From Pseudoxanthomonas sp. (GTDB lineage Bacteria > Pseudomonadota > Gammaproteobacteria > Xanthomonadales > Xanthomonadaceae), in assembly GCF_027498035.1 (NCBI RefSeq), contig NZ_CP114978.1, positions 4,216,001 to 4,280,000 on the forward strand: DNA of 64,000 bases. The letters are read 5' to 3'. The notes beneath the pieces are model-generated. The model saw only the letters and a program-made list of their open reading frames with translations. It searched no databases and was not told the DNA's origin. Positions 17,349-25,007 of this stretch are shown here, piece by piece; the first letter of the stretch is position 1, and each line of letters opens with the position of its first letter. The translations under genes and the position numbers were made by a program.

Positions 17349-18545
17349 ATGTCGGTTTCTGAATCCCCCGCAGTCGCCGAACCATTGCTTCGACCTGTTC
17401 CACCCATGCAGGACCCCGCGACGCGCAGCGCACAGCGCTACCTGGTCCTGTCCGCGCATGACTACCGCACGCCGCGCCGCGCCAATATCCATTTCATCAC
17501 CGATGAGCTGGCCAAGCGGGGTACGACGCGCTTCTTCTCGCTGCGCTACAGCCGGCTTTCGCGGCTCAAGCACGACATGCGCCTGCCACTGGACGAAACG
17601 GCCAACACCATCGTCAAGCACAAGGGTGTCGAGTGCTATCTGTGGCGCACGCTGGTCCATCCGTTCAATACCCGTCGCCGCTGGTTGCGTCCGGTCGAGA
17701 ATGCGATGTTCCGCATGTATTCGCAGAATCCACCGGCGATCCTCGAACAGTGGATTCGCGAATCAGATGTGATCGTGCTGGAAAGCGGCACGGCCGTGGC
17801 CTTCATTCGCCTGGCCAAGCGCCTGAATCCGAAGGCACGACTGGTCTACCGCGCTTCCGATGGATTGAGCACGATCGAGGTCGCGGAGTTCATCGCACGC
17901 GAGTTCGATGAGGTCTGTGGCACGTTGGATGCCATCGCGCTGGTGTCGCCGGTCATGGCCGACGAAATCAATAGCCAGCACAACGTCTATCACGTGGGGC
18001 ATGGCGTGGATCCCGGGCTTGATGAGATGGGCGATCCGTCGCCCTATCCGGCCGAAGGCATCCACGCGGTGTCGGTCGGCTCGATGTTGTTCGATCCGGA
18101 ATTCATCGCGCAGGCCAGTCATGCATTCCCGGAGGTGACCTTCCACGTGATTGGTTCCGGACGTGGTGGCATGCCTGGCTACGGCTCCAACGTGGTGGTC
18201 TACGGCGAGATGAAGCATGCCGAGGTGGTGCGCTACATCAAGCATGCGCGTTTCGGCATCGCACCGTATTCGTCCGAACAGGTGCCTGCGTATCTGGCCG
18301 ACAGCTCGATGAAACTGCTGCAGTACGATTTCTTCGGATTGCCGGCGGTTTGCCCCTATGCGGTCGTCGGGACCTATGCCTCGCGCTTCGGCTATACGCC
18401 GGGCGATGCCGATTCGATCCGTGGTGCGATCCAGCAGGCGCTGGAGGCCCCGCACATCCGGTATCGCGAATGCCTGGATTGGCCGCAGACGACCGATCGC
18501 CTGTTGGAGCCGGAGCGTTATCCGGAAACCCACCTGGAACAGTAG
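17349..18545 (+). CDS. gumK: Beta-1,2-glucuronosyltransferase GumK
   Basis: GT70 membrane-associated enzyme that adds glucuronic acid from UDP-GlcA to the lipid-linked trisaccharide. The product is 398 residues. The conserved core includes YLVLSAHDYRTPRRANIHFITDELA, FFSLRYSRLSRLKHDMRLPLD, LVYRASDGLSTIEVAEFI (Asp171 aligns with the catalytic base Asp157 of Xanthomonas GumK), VSVGSMLFDPEF, HVIGSGRGG and YLADSSMKLLQYDFFGLPAVCP. The ATG at 17349 has GAGG eight bases upstream. Glucuronate in the product would make the polymer acidic. Confidence 0.95.
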   Translation: MSVSESPAVAEPLLRPVPPMQDPATRSAQRYLVLSAHDYRTPRRANIHFITDELAKRGTTRFFSLRYSRLSRLKHDMRLPLDETANTIVKHKGVECYLWRTLVHPFNTRRRWLRPVENAMFRMYSQNPPAILEQWIRESDVIVLESGTAVAFIRLAKRLNPKARLVYRASDGLSTIEVAEFIAREFDEVCGTLDAIALVSPVMADEINSQHNVYHVGHGVDPGLDEMGDPSPYPAEGIHAVSVGSMLFDPEFIAQASHAFPEVTFHVIGSGRGGMPGYGSNVVVYGEMKHAEVVRYIKHARFGIAPYSSEQVPAYLADSSMKLLQYDFFGLPAVCPYAVVGTYASRFGYTPGDADSIRGAIQQALEAPHIRYRECLDWPQTTDRLLEPERYPETHLEQ

Positions 18546-18630
18546 TGGCGCCACCGGCTGCGGCGGTGCCGTTCTTATTCTTTTTTCACCGATTGCCTTG
18601 GGGGAGGCAGCAAAAACAGGAGTGTGTTGT

Positions 18631-19422
18631 ATGGCGTTGATCGAAGGCCTTGTGGAGCGCCAGGAGCGAAAATCGCTTTTCTGGTGGAAGCCAAAGGATG
18701 GGTCCGTCAACGTAGGCGATCACCTGTCCAAGGTGCTGGTGTCGGCGATCCTGTCGCTGCGTGATACCAACCTGTTGCGCAAGCGCCGGGGAACGCCGCG
18801 ACTGCTCTGCATCGGTTCGGTCATGCATTTCGCCGAGGGCGACGAGGTGATCTGGGGGACGGGCATCAATGGCAAGATTCCCGAGAGCACACATCGATTC
18901 ACCTCGCTCGATGTCCGGGCCGTGCGCGGTCCGAAGACGCGAACCTTCCTACAGAACCGGGGCATCGTCGTGCCGGAGGTCTATGGAGATCCCGCACTGT
19001 TGATGCCGCGCCTGTTCGACGCGGCGCTGTTGCAGGGAGGCAATGCCAGGAAGCCGTTCGTCGTGGTGCCGCATTTCAACGAGTCCCTCGACAAGTACAA
19101 GGGGTACGAAGAGGTGCTGGTTTCTCCCAGGATCGAGCCGGCGGCGTTCGTGCGGCAGTTGCTCGAGGCCGAATACGTCGTCAGCAGTTCGCTGCATGGC
19201 GTGATCCTGGCCGAAGCCTATGGGATTCCCGCGGTCTATCTGGACTGGGGCAATGGAGAGGACCGTTTCAAGTACGACGATTACTATGCGGGCACGGGAC
19301 GCATGCAGTGGCGCTCTGGAAATTCCGTGGAGGAATGCCTGGATATTGGTGGCAATGGTCGCTTCGACCTGGCATCCATCCAGGATGGGCTGATGGGCAC
19401 TTTCCCTTACGATCTCTGGTAA
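18631..19422 (+). CDS. gumL: Exopolysaccharide ketal pyruvyltransferase GumL
   Basis: Adds a pyruvate ketal from phosphoenolpyruvate to the terminal mannose. The product is 263 residues, the same length as the Xanthomonas enzyme, with FWWKPKDGSVNVGDHLSKVLVS, VRAVRGPKTRTFLQNRGI, VYGDPALLMP, VVPHFNESLDKY, VVSSSLHGVILAEAYGIPAVYLDWGNGEDRFKYDDYY and the ending FPYDLW. The start at 18631 is set by homology; an open frame reaching back into gumK is not coding. The TAATG junction with gumM shares one base. Confidence 0.95.
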   Translation: MALIEGLVERQERKSLFWWKPKDGSVNVGDHLSKVLVSAILSLRDTNLLRKRRGTPRLLCIGSVMHFAEGDEVIWGTGINGKIPESTHRFTSLDVRAVRGPKTRTFLQNRGIVVPEVYGDPALLMPRLFDAALLQGGNARKPFVVVPHFNESLDKYKGYEEVLVSPRIEPAAFVRQLLEAEYVVSSSLHGVILAEAYGIPAVYLDWGNGEDRFKYDDYYAGTGRMQWRSGNSVEECLDIGGNGRFDLASIQDGLMGTFPYDLW

Positions 19423-20207
19423 TGCCGATGTCGCTGGTTTCAGCCGAAGAGGCGGGCGTTGCCTCGCAGGATGAGGTGCTCTGGCTGGGGGGATACCCGA
19501 TCCTCAGGACGCGCCTGGCGCCGTTTGTCGCGACTCTGCTGGCGTGCCTGGAGCCGGGCGGGGGGCGCCGACGCGTCTTCTTCGCCAATACGAATTTCGT
19601 GGTCGAATGCCGCGGACTGCGGGAGCCGCTGCAGGACCCATCGGTCACCATCGTCAACGATGGCATTGGCCTGGATCTGGCGGCGATGATGATCCATCGC
19701 CAGCGATTCTTCGAAAACCTCAACGGGACTGACCTGATCCCGAGCCTGTGCAGGCATAGTTCGCGTCCGCTGCGTTTCTTCCTGTTGGGCGGCAAGCCGG
19801 GGATTGGCGATGCGGCAGCGGCGACGTTGCGGGATTCGCTGGGGCAGGAGGTGGTGGGCGTCTGCGATGGTTACGGGCAGATGCGCGCTGAGGCTGGCCG
19901 GCTGGTGGAGACGATCAATGCCGCACGTCCCGATGTGCTGCTGGTGGCCCTGGGCAATCCGATCCAGGAGCGCTGGCTCCTGGAGCACAGCGATCAGCTG
20001 GAAGCGCCGCTGGCCTTCGGCGTCGGCGCGTTGCTGGACTTCCTGTCGGGTAACGCGCGGCGCGCGCCGGGTTGGGTGCAGCGCATCCACATGGAGTGGG
20101 CGTTCCGCCTGATGTTGGAACCGCGCCGGCTGCTGAAGCGTTATTCGGTGGATCTTTTCACGTTCTTCGGTGTCTGCATCCGGGCGCGGCATATCACTGG
20201 CGCTTGA
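19422..20207 (+). CDS. gumM: Beta-1,4-glucosyltransferase GumM
   Basis: WecG/TagA/CpsF-family (GT26) enzyme that adds the second glucose, making lipid-linked cellobiose. The product is 261 residues with FFANTNFVVECRG, VTIVNDGIGLDLAAMM, RFFLLGGKPGIGDAAAATL, PDVLLVALGNPIQERWLLEH and FGVGALLDFLSGNARRAPGWVQRIHMEWAFRLMLEPRRLLKRY, the usual family C-terminus. A second ATG at 19428 is possible. It closes the core gum operon; the next gene starts 30 bases on. Confidence 0.93.
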   Translation: MPMSLVSAEEAGVASQDEVLWLGGYPILRTRLAPFVATLLACLEPGGGRRRVFFANTNFVVECRGLREPLQDPSVTIVNDGIGLDLAAMMIHRQRFFENLNGTDLIPSLCRHSSRPLRFFLLGGKPGIGDAAAATLRDSLGQEVVGVCDGYGQMRAEAGRLVETINAARPDVLLVALGNPIQERWLLEHSDQLEAPLAFGVGALLDFLSGNARRAPGWVQRIHMEWAFRLMLEPRRLLKRYSVDLFTFFGVCIRARHITGA

Positions 20208-20237
20208 ATCGATCGGGCGTGGCAGCGATGCTGGCGC

Positions 20238-20735
20238 ATGCCTGATACGAAGACTGTTTCCGCTGATGCGCTGATCCAGCGCCTGCAGTTGGCGCCGCAC
20301 CCGGAAGGGGGACACTTCCGTCGCATCCATGAAGCCGCATTGCAGGTGCAGTGTGGGAATCGCGTGCGTGCGGCTTCGACTGCGATCGACTTCCTGCTGA
20401 AGGAAGGGCAGTGCAGCCAGTGGCATCGCGTGGATGCCGATGAGCTCTGGTTCTGGCGCGCCGGCGACGCGTTGTGCCTGCAGGTCTTCGATCCGCAGGC
20501 AGATGCGGTGCAGTCGTTCTCGCTTGGCGACACGCTGGCCGTGCAGGACGCGGGGGGCGTCGATATGGTCGCCTTCCATGCGGTGCCGGCCGGTTGCTGG
20601 CAGCGAGCGTGGACGGCGGCGCCCTGGAGCCTGGTCAACTGCGTGGTCACGCCCGGATTCGAGTGGGAAGGTTTCGCCCTGATCGAAACCGTGCCGGAGA
20701 TTGCCGCGCGGTTGCGCGCGCTGGATGCGCTTTAA
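20238..20735 (+). CDS. Cupin-fold DUF985 family protein
   Basis: 165 residues. The opening LIQRLQLAPHPEGGHFRRIHEA and the following TAIDFLLKEGQCSQWHRVDADELWFWRAGDAL are typical of the cupin_5/DUF985 family, whose biochemical role is unclear and which lack a consistent partner. No signal peptide. It lies between gumM and gumN on the same strand, an addition not found in the Xanthomonas gum order I know. Whether it acts on the polymer precursors is unknown. Confidence 0.85.
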   Translation: MPDTKTVSADALIQRLQLAPHPEGGHFRRIHEAALQVQCGNRVRAASTAIDFLLKEGQCSQWHRVDADELWFWRAGDALCLQVFDPQADAVQSFSLGDTLAVQDAGGVDMVAFHAVPAGCWQRAWTAAPWSLVNCVVTPGFEWEGFALIETVPEIAARLRALDAL

Positions 20736-20825
20736 CCGGACATGTGTGCGGTCGGCCTGGCGGCCACCGATGGCGGGGAATCGCCGCTACATTGGCGTCC
20801 TCTTCCACTAGCGTAGGACGCAGTG

Positions 20826-21875
20826 ATGTCATCGAGATGGATCTGGATGCGGTGTGCGATGGCAGGCATGATCGCGATGGCCCTCCTGCCAGCGTTGGCT
20901 GGCGCGCAGGAGCAGGTCGCGCCGCAGCCTTCAACAACACAGGTCGAGCCAGCGATCACCGACCTGGCACCGATGATGGTTTCCGGCATACAGCCAGGGC
21001 CCGGTTTGTGGAAGGTGAGCCGCGATGGCCACGTGCTGTGGGTATTGGGCACGCTTGCACCCCTGCCGAAGAAGATGGAATGGCGCTCGCAGGATGTGGA
21101 ACAGGCCATCGCCCAGTCGCAGGAACTGCTGCTGCCGCCAACGCTGTCGCTCGACACCGGGCGCGGCATGTTCCGCAGCCTGTTCCTGATCCCGGCGTTG
21201 CTGAAGGCGCGCAAGAACCCGGATGGCAAGACCTTGCAGGACGTGGTGCCGGCCGATCAGTACGCCCGCTGGAGCGTGCTGAAGGCGCGTTACATCGGCA
21301 GTGACAAGGGCATCGAGCAGTGGCGGCCGATCTTCGCTGCGACCGAGCTCTACATGGCGGCGATGAAGCGCTCCGGCCTGACGATGGGCAACCCGGTGCG
21401 CGGGCAGGTGGAGAAGCTCGCCAAACGCGGCAACCTGACGATCACCGATGCCACCAGTACGGCGCGCCTGGATGATCCGAAGGCGGCCATCAAGGAGTTC
21501 CAGCGCACCGGCCTGGAAGACCAGACCTGCTTCGTGCGCACGCTGGAGGTGATCGATCGCGAGATCGATACCATGCGCGACCAGGCCAATGCCTGGGCGG
21601 TGGGCGACGTGGATGCGCTGCGGAACAGTCCGCAGACCAGCCAGTACGCGGCCTGCCAGACGGCGATCAGTGAGAGTGCGATCGCGCGCAAGTTCGGGGT
21701 TGGCAACCTGCGCCAGCAGTCGCTGCAGCTGTGGCTGCAGAAGGCCGAGACGGCGCTGTCCAGGAATGCCAGCACCGTGGGCCTGCTGCCGATCGGTCTG
21801 GTGCTGGGGCGCGACAACCTGATGGATCAGCTGAAGGCGCGCGGTTACACCGTCGAGGCGCCGGGCGAATACTGA
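20826..21875 (+). CDS. gumN: GumN / TraB-domain protein
   Basis: 349 residues, exported: an N-terminal signal (RCAMAGMIAMALLPALAGAQ) precedes the TraB/GumN domain (PGLWKVSRDGHVLWVLGTLAPLPKKMEWRSQDVEQAI, then a long helical part and a C-terminal VGLLPIGLVLGRDNLMDQLKARGYTVEAP). The family is related to EreA/ChaN-like hydrolases but its substrate is not settled. In Xanthomonas gumN lies just after gumM but is not needed for the sugar assembly. Start: ATG 20826 has AGGA (20815-20818) at good spacing; a GTG three bases earlier is possible. Confidence 0.88.
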   Translation: MSSRWIWMRCAMAGMIAMALLPALAGAQEQVAPQPSTTQVEPAITDLAPMMVSGIQPGPGLWKVSRDGHVLWVLGTLAPLPKKMEWRSQDVEQAIAQSQELLLPPTLSLDTGRGMFRSLFLIPALLKARKNPDGKTLQDVVPADQYARWSVLKARYIGSDKGIEQWRPIFAATELYMAAMKRSGLTMGNPVRGQVEKLAKRGNLTITDATSTARLDDPKAAIKEFQRTGLEDQTCFVRTLEVIDREIDTMRDQANAWAVGDVDALRNSPQTSQYAACQTAISESAIARKFGVGNLRQQSLQLWLQKAETALSRNASTVGLLPIGLVLGRDNLMDQLKARGYTVEAPGEY

Positions 21876-21890
21876 CAGGCCAATGCGCAG

Positions 21891-21915
21891 GCAGGCCGCG
21901 ATCGAAGCGGCCTGC
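21891..21915. terminator. Hairpin between convergent gumN and dxs
   Basis: GCAGGCCGC (21891-21899) and GCGGCCTGC (21907-21915) form a perfect 9-bp stem with a 7-base loop in the 49-base gap between two genes that face each other. There is no good T-run on either strand, so it would be an atypical terminator. Confidence 0.45.
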
Positions 21916-21924
21916 AGGAGAAAC

Positions 21925-23838
21925 TCAACCGGCTGCCGTCAATGGAGCCGAACCAGTCGCCAGCTGCGGCCAGCGTGCCAGCACTGCCTTGCGGATACCG
22001 GCGGCATCCAGGCCGGCTTCGGCCAGCAGCTGTTCGCGGCTGGCGTGGTGCTGGAAGGCATCGGGCAGGCCCAGGTGCAGGATCGGCAGGGTGATGGCTT
22101 CGGCGTTGAGCAGTTCGGCCACGCCAGCACCCGCACCGCCGGCGACCACGTTGTCTTCCAGCGTCACCAGGCCGATGTGGCTGCGTGCCAGTTCCAGCAC
22201 CAGCTCTCGGTCCAGCGGTTTGACGAAACGCATGTTGACCACGGTCAGGCCGAGTTCGCGCGCGACCTGCTCGGCGGCCGGCAAGGTCGCGCCGAACGCC
22301 AGCAATGCGACCTGCTGGCCGCGCTGGCGCAGCTGCGCCTTGCCGATCGGCAGCGTCTCCAGTGATGTGTCGATCGCCACGCCAGGGCCGGTGCCACGCG
22401 GATAACGTACCGCCGCCGGACCCGCGTGGCGGAAGCCGGTGGACAGCATCTGCCGGCATTCGTTCTCGTCGGCCGGCGCCATCACCACCATGTTCGGTAC
22501 GCAGCGCAGGAAGCTCAGGTCCAGGTTGCCCGCATGGGTTGCGCCATCGGGCCCGACCACGCCGCCGCGATCGATCGCGAACAGCACGTCCAGGTCCTGG
22601 ATCGCCACGTCATGGACCAACTGGTCGTAGGCGCGTTGCAGGAAGGTCGAATAGATCGCCACGACCGGCTTGGCGCCGTCGCAGGCCATGCCCGCGGCCA
22701 GCGTCACTGCGTGCTGTTCGGCAATGGCCACGTCGAAGTAGCGCTTCGGGAATTCCCTGGAAAAACGCACCAAGCCCGAGCCTTCGCGCATCGCCGGGGT
22801 GATGCCCAGCAGCAGCGGATCGGCGGCGGCCATGTCGCACAGCCAGTCGCTGAAGACATCGGTGTAGGTCGGCTTCTTGATCGCGGGCACGACCTTGGCC
22901 GGCAGGCCCTTGCTGGGATCGAACGGCCCGACCGCGTGGTAGCCGATCTGGTCGCCTTCGGCCCGCTCGTAGCCCTTGCCCTTGGTGGTGATCACATGCA
23001 GCAGCTGCGGGCCCTTGAGGCCCTTGATCGTCTTCAGTGCGCCGACCAGGGCCGGCACGTCGTGGCCGTCGATCGGTCCGGTGTAGTGGAAGCCCATCTG
23101 CTCGAACAGCGTGGACGGCACGAACATGCCCTTCCAGTGTTCTTCCCAGCGGCGCATGAAGCGCGCCGGCGGCTTGTGCTTGTCACCCAGCAGCTTCTTG
23201 CCGCCCTCGCGCAATGCATTGAGCGTGCGTGATGAACTCATGCGGCCCAGCAGTTGGGTCAGTGCGCCGACGTTTTCGGAAATCGACATCTGGTTGTCGT
23301 TGAGCACGACCAGGATGTCGGGCTCGGACTCCATGCCGCCGGCGTGGTTGAGCGCTTCGAAGGCCATGCCCGCGGTCATCGCGCCGTCACCGATCACCGC
23401 CACCGAGCGGCGGCCGTTGCCCAGTTGTGCATTGGCGATGGCCATGCCCAGCGCGGCCGAAATTGAGGTGGACGAATGGCCGACGCCGAAGGTGTCGTAT
23501 TCGGACTCCTCGCGCTTGGGGAACGGCGCCACGCCATCGGCCTGCTTGACCGTGTGGATCTGGTCGCGGCGGCCGGTGAGGATCTTGTGCGGATAGGTCT
23601 GGTGGCCCACGTCCCAGACCAGGCGGTCGTTGGGCGTGTCGTAGAGGTAGTGCAGGGCGACGGTGAGTTCGATCACGCCCAGGCCGGCAGCGAAATGCCC
23701 ACCGCTGCGGCCGACCGATTCGATCAGGTAGGCGCGCAGCTCATCGGCGATGGGCGTCAGCTCGACCTCGTCGAAGCGGCGCAGGTCGGCCGGTGTTTCA
23801 ATCCTTGAAAGACGAGGGTAGCGGGTGGAGTCGATCAT
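21925..23838 (-). CDS. dxs: 1-deoxy-D-xylulose-5-phosphate synthase
   Basis: Thiamine-diphosphate enzyme that joins pyruvate and glyceraldehyde-3-phosphate, the first step of the MEP isoprenoid pathway. The product is 637 residues, normal length. It carries the N-terminal VWDVGHQTYPHKILTGRR, the ThDP motif IGDGAMTAGMAFEALNHAG, the transketolase pyrimidine domain (FDVAIAEQHAVTLAAGMACDG) and the C-terminal domain. The start is set at 23838 (MIDSTRYPRLSRIETPADLRR); the open frame reaches 51 codons further without homology. Undecaprenyl carriers for the neighbouring gum system derive from this pathway. Confidence 0.96.
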   Translation of the reverse strand: MIDSTRYPRLSRIETPADLRRFDEVELTPIADELRAYLIESVGRSGGHFAAGLGVIELTVALHYLYDTPNDRLVWDVGHQTYPHKILTGRRDQIHTVKQADGVAPFPKREESEYDTFGVGHSSTSISAALGMAIANAQLGNGRRSVAVIGDGAMTAGMAFEALNHAGGMESEPDILVVLNDNQMSISENVGALTQLLGRMSSSRTLNALREGGKKLLGDKHKPPARFMRRWEEHWKGMFVPSTLFEQMGFHYTGPIDGHDVPALVGALKTIKGLKGPQLLHVITTKGKGYERAEGDQIGYHAVGPFDPSKGLPAKVVPAIKKPTYTDVFSDWLCDMAAADPLLLGITPAMREGSGLVRFSREFPKRYFDVAIAEQHAVTLAAGMACDGAKPVVAIYSTFLQRAYDQLVHDVAIQDLDVLFAIDRGGVVGPDGATHAGNLDLSFLRCVPNMVVMAPADENECRQMLSTGFRHAGPAAVRYPRGTGPGVAIDTSLETLPIGKAQLRQRGQQVALLAFGATLPAAEQVARELGLTVVNMRFVKPLDRELVLELARSHIGLVTLEDNVVAGGAGAGVAELLNAEAITLPILHLGLPDAFQHHASREQLLAEAGLDAAGIRKAVLARWPQLATGSAPLTAAG

Positions 23839-23967
23839 CGTGGCTGTCGGCAATGCAGCTGCGTATTTTCCTCCCCGGAAGAGGGAGGGGCAAGCAAGGA
23901 GGTTCAGTCTGGGATCACCCGGGGTCGGGGTGGCGTGAAACCCGCCGTGAGATCCATGCCACGTGCC

Positions 23968-24029
23968 CCTGTGGAGCCGAGCTTGTGGCAATCCACGCTT
24001 TAGAGCAGCGGAGCAAGCTCCGCTCCACG
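23968..24029. repeat. Pair of GTAG-type palindromic repeats (REP-like)
   Basis: CCTGTGGAGCCGAGCTTG (23968-23985) and AGCGGAGCAAGCTCCGCTCC (24007-24026, followed by ACG) face each other. They share the GAGC-TTG/CAA-GCTC core with copies at 30670-30695 and 60227-60305. This resembles the SMAG (GTAG) repeats of Stenotrophomonas. It lies between dxs and the HNH gene. Confidence 0.65.
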
Positions 24030-24048
24030 CGTGGTAGTCGAAAGGGGC

Positions 24049-24741
24049 TTACGCCGACAGGCGTGAACGCTTGGGCAGATGGGTCTTCAGGAACGCCATC
24101 TGGTCGGCCAGGATGTTGCGGTTGGACAGGATCAGGTGCTCGATCCAGCTGGGCCGGTACGGTACGGCGAGCAGCGGCATGCTGGCCTGCTGCGGGGTGC
24201 GGTTGGATTTGCGTGAGTTGCAGTGGAAACAGGCCGAAACCACGTTCTCCCAGATGTCGCGGCCGCCCTTGGACACCGGCAGCACGTGGTCGCGGGTCAG
24301 CAGCTGGCGCGAGAACTGCTGGCCGCAGTACAGGCACAGGTGGTCATCGCGGGCGAACAGCGCCTGGTTGGTCAGCGATGGCGTCGGGGAAAGGCCCGCA
24401 GCGCGTGCATGGCCGCGTGAGGCGACGATGGGGTGCAGGTCGATGAAGCTCTGCTGGCCGGTCATGCGGTTGGTGCCGCCGCGCACGGTCAGGCAGGGAT
24501 CGCCCAATGTCCAGGCCACGGCATCGCGCGCGTACAGGCAGGTTGCGTCTTGCCAGTTGATCCAGTCCAGCACGCGGCCATGGGCATCGAGCGACAGCAC
24601 GCGGACGCTGGCAGGGCGGATCAGTGGGGAAAGCGGGGAGAGGATCGAGGCGGACGAGTGCACATCATCCGGCGTCACACTGCCGAGCAGTGCTGGGGTT
24701 CCGGAGTCATCCGTATGAAGCTGAGCGGTGTCTGCTTCCAT
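24049..24741 (-). CDS. HNH endonuclease family protein
   Basis: 230 residues. The C-terminal half holds an HNH/McrA-like fold with two CxxC zinc pairs: CLYCGQQFSRQLLTRDHVLPVSKGGRDIWENVVSACFHCNSRKSNRTPQQA. The His of RDHVLP is the likely general base. The first 80 residues (SVRVLSLDAHGRVLDWINWQDATCLYARDAVAWTLGD) resemble the N-terminal part of housekeeping HNH proteins common in Gammaproteobacteria. No restriction or toxin partner lies next to it, so a defence role is not supported. The start is the first Met of the frame. Confidence 0.85.
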   Translation of the reverse strand: MEADTAQLHTDDSGTPALLGSVTPDDVHSSASILSPLSPLIRPASVRVLSLDAHGRVLDWINWQDATCLYARDAVAWTLGDPCLTVRGGTNRMTGQQSFIDLHPIVASRGHARAAGLSPTPSLTNQALFARDDHLCLYCGQQFSRQLLTRDHVLPVSKGGRDIWENVVSACFHCNSRKSNRTPQQASMPLLAVPYRPSWIEHLILSNRNILADQMAFLKTHLPKRSRLSA

Positions 24742-25007
24742 CGGGGAAACAGGTTATACCTGATGAATGACGAATTGTGTACTTCGTTCCTACGGGAATG
24801 GCCGTCGCGGGCGTCGAAGCGCTCGGCATCCATCACATCGTACGAGTGACCCATGGGGGCGAAGCGGCATGGACTGTTCCTACGGGCTACCCATCGCCAG
24901 TGAGGTAGCCCGGGTAAGGCCACAGGCCTCACCCGGGGCATGACGTTGTGGAGTCACCCCCGAATGCGCTTCGCTTATCCGGGCTACGGGAACGCCCAGC
25001 GCAGGCA
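24742..25007. repeat. Intergenic region with inverted repeat and gene-end duplication
   Basis: GTAGCCCGGGTAAGG (24905-24919) and CTTATCCGGGCTAC (24974-24987) form an inverted pair of the dispersed GTAGCCCGG-type repeat seen in many Gammaproteobacteria. In addition, 24811-24827 repeats exactly 17 bases of the 3' end of the next gene (25012-25028), including its stop region and part of the flank. No intact gene is present. Confidence 0.6.

Noticed and set aside
7341..21900. Integrative element using tRNA-Pro as attachment site
   Set aside because: I found no direct repeat of the tRNA 3' end and no integrase within the window.
24049..24741. HNH protein as a defence or restriction enzyme
   Set aside because: No methylase, specificity subunit or toxin-immunity partner nearby; the family is mostly housekeeping or unknown.
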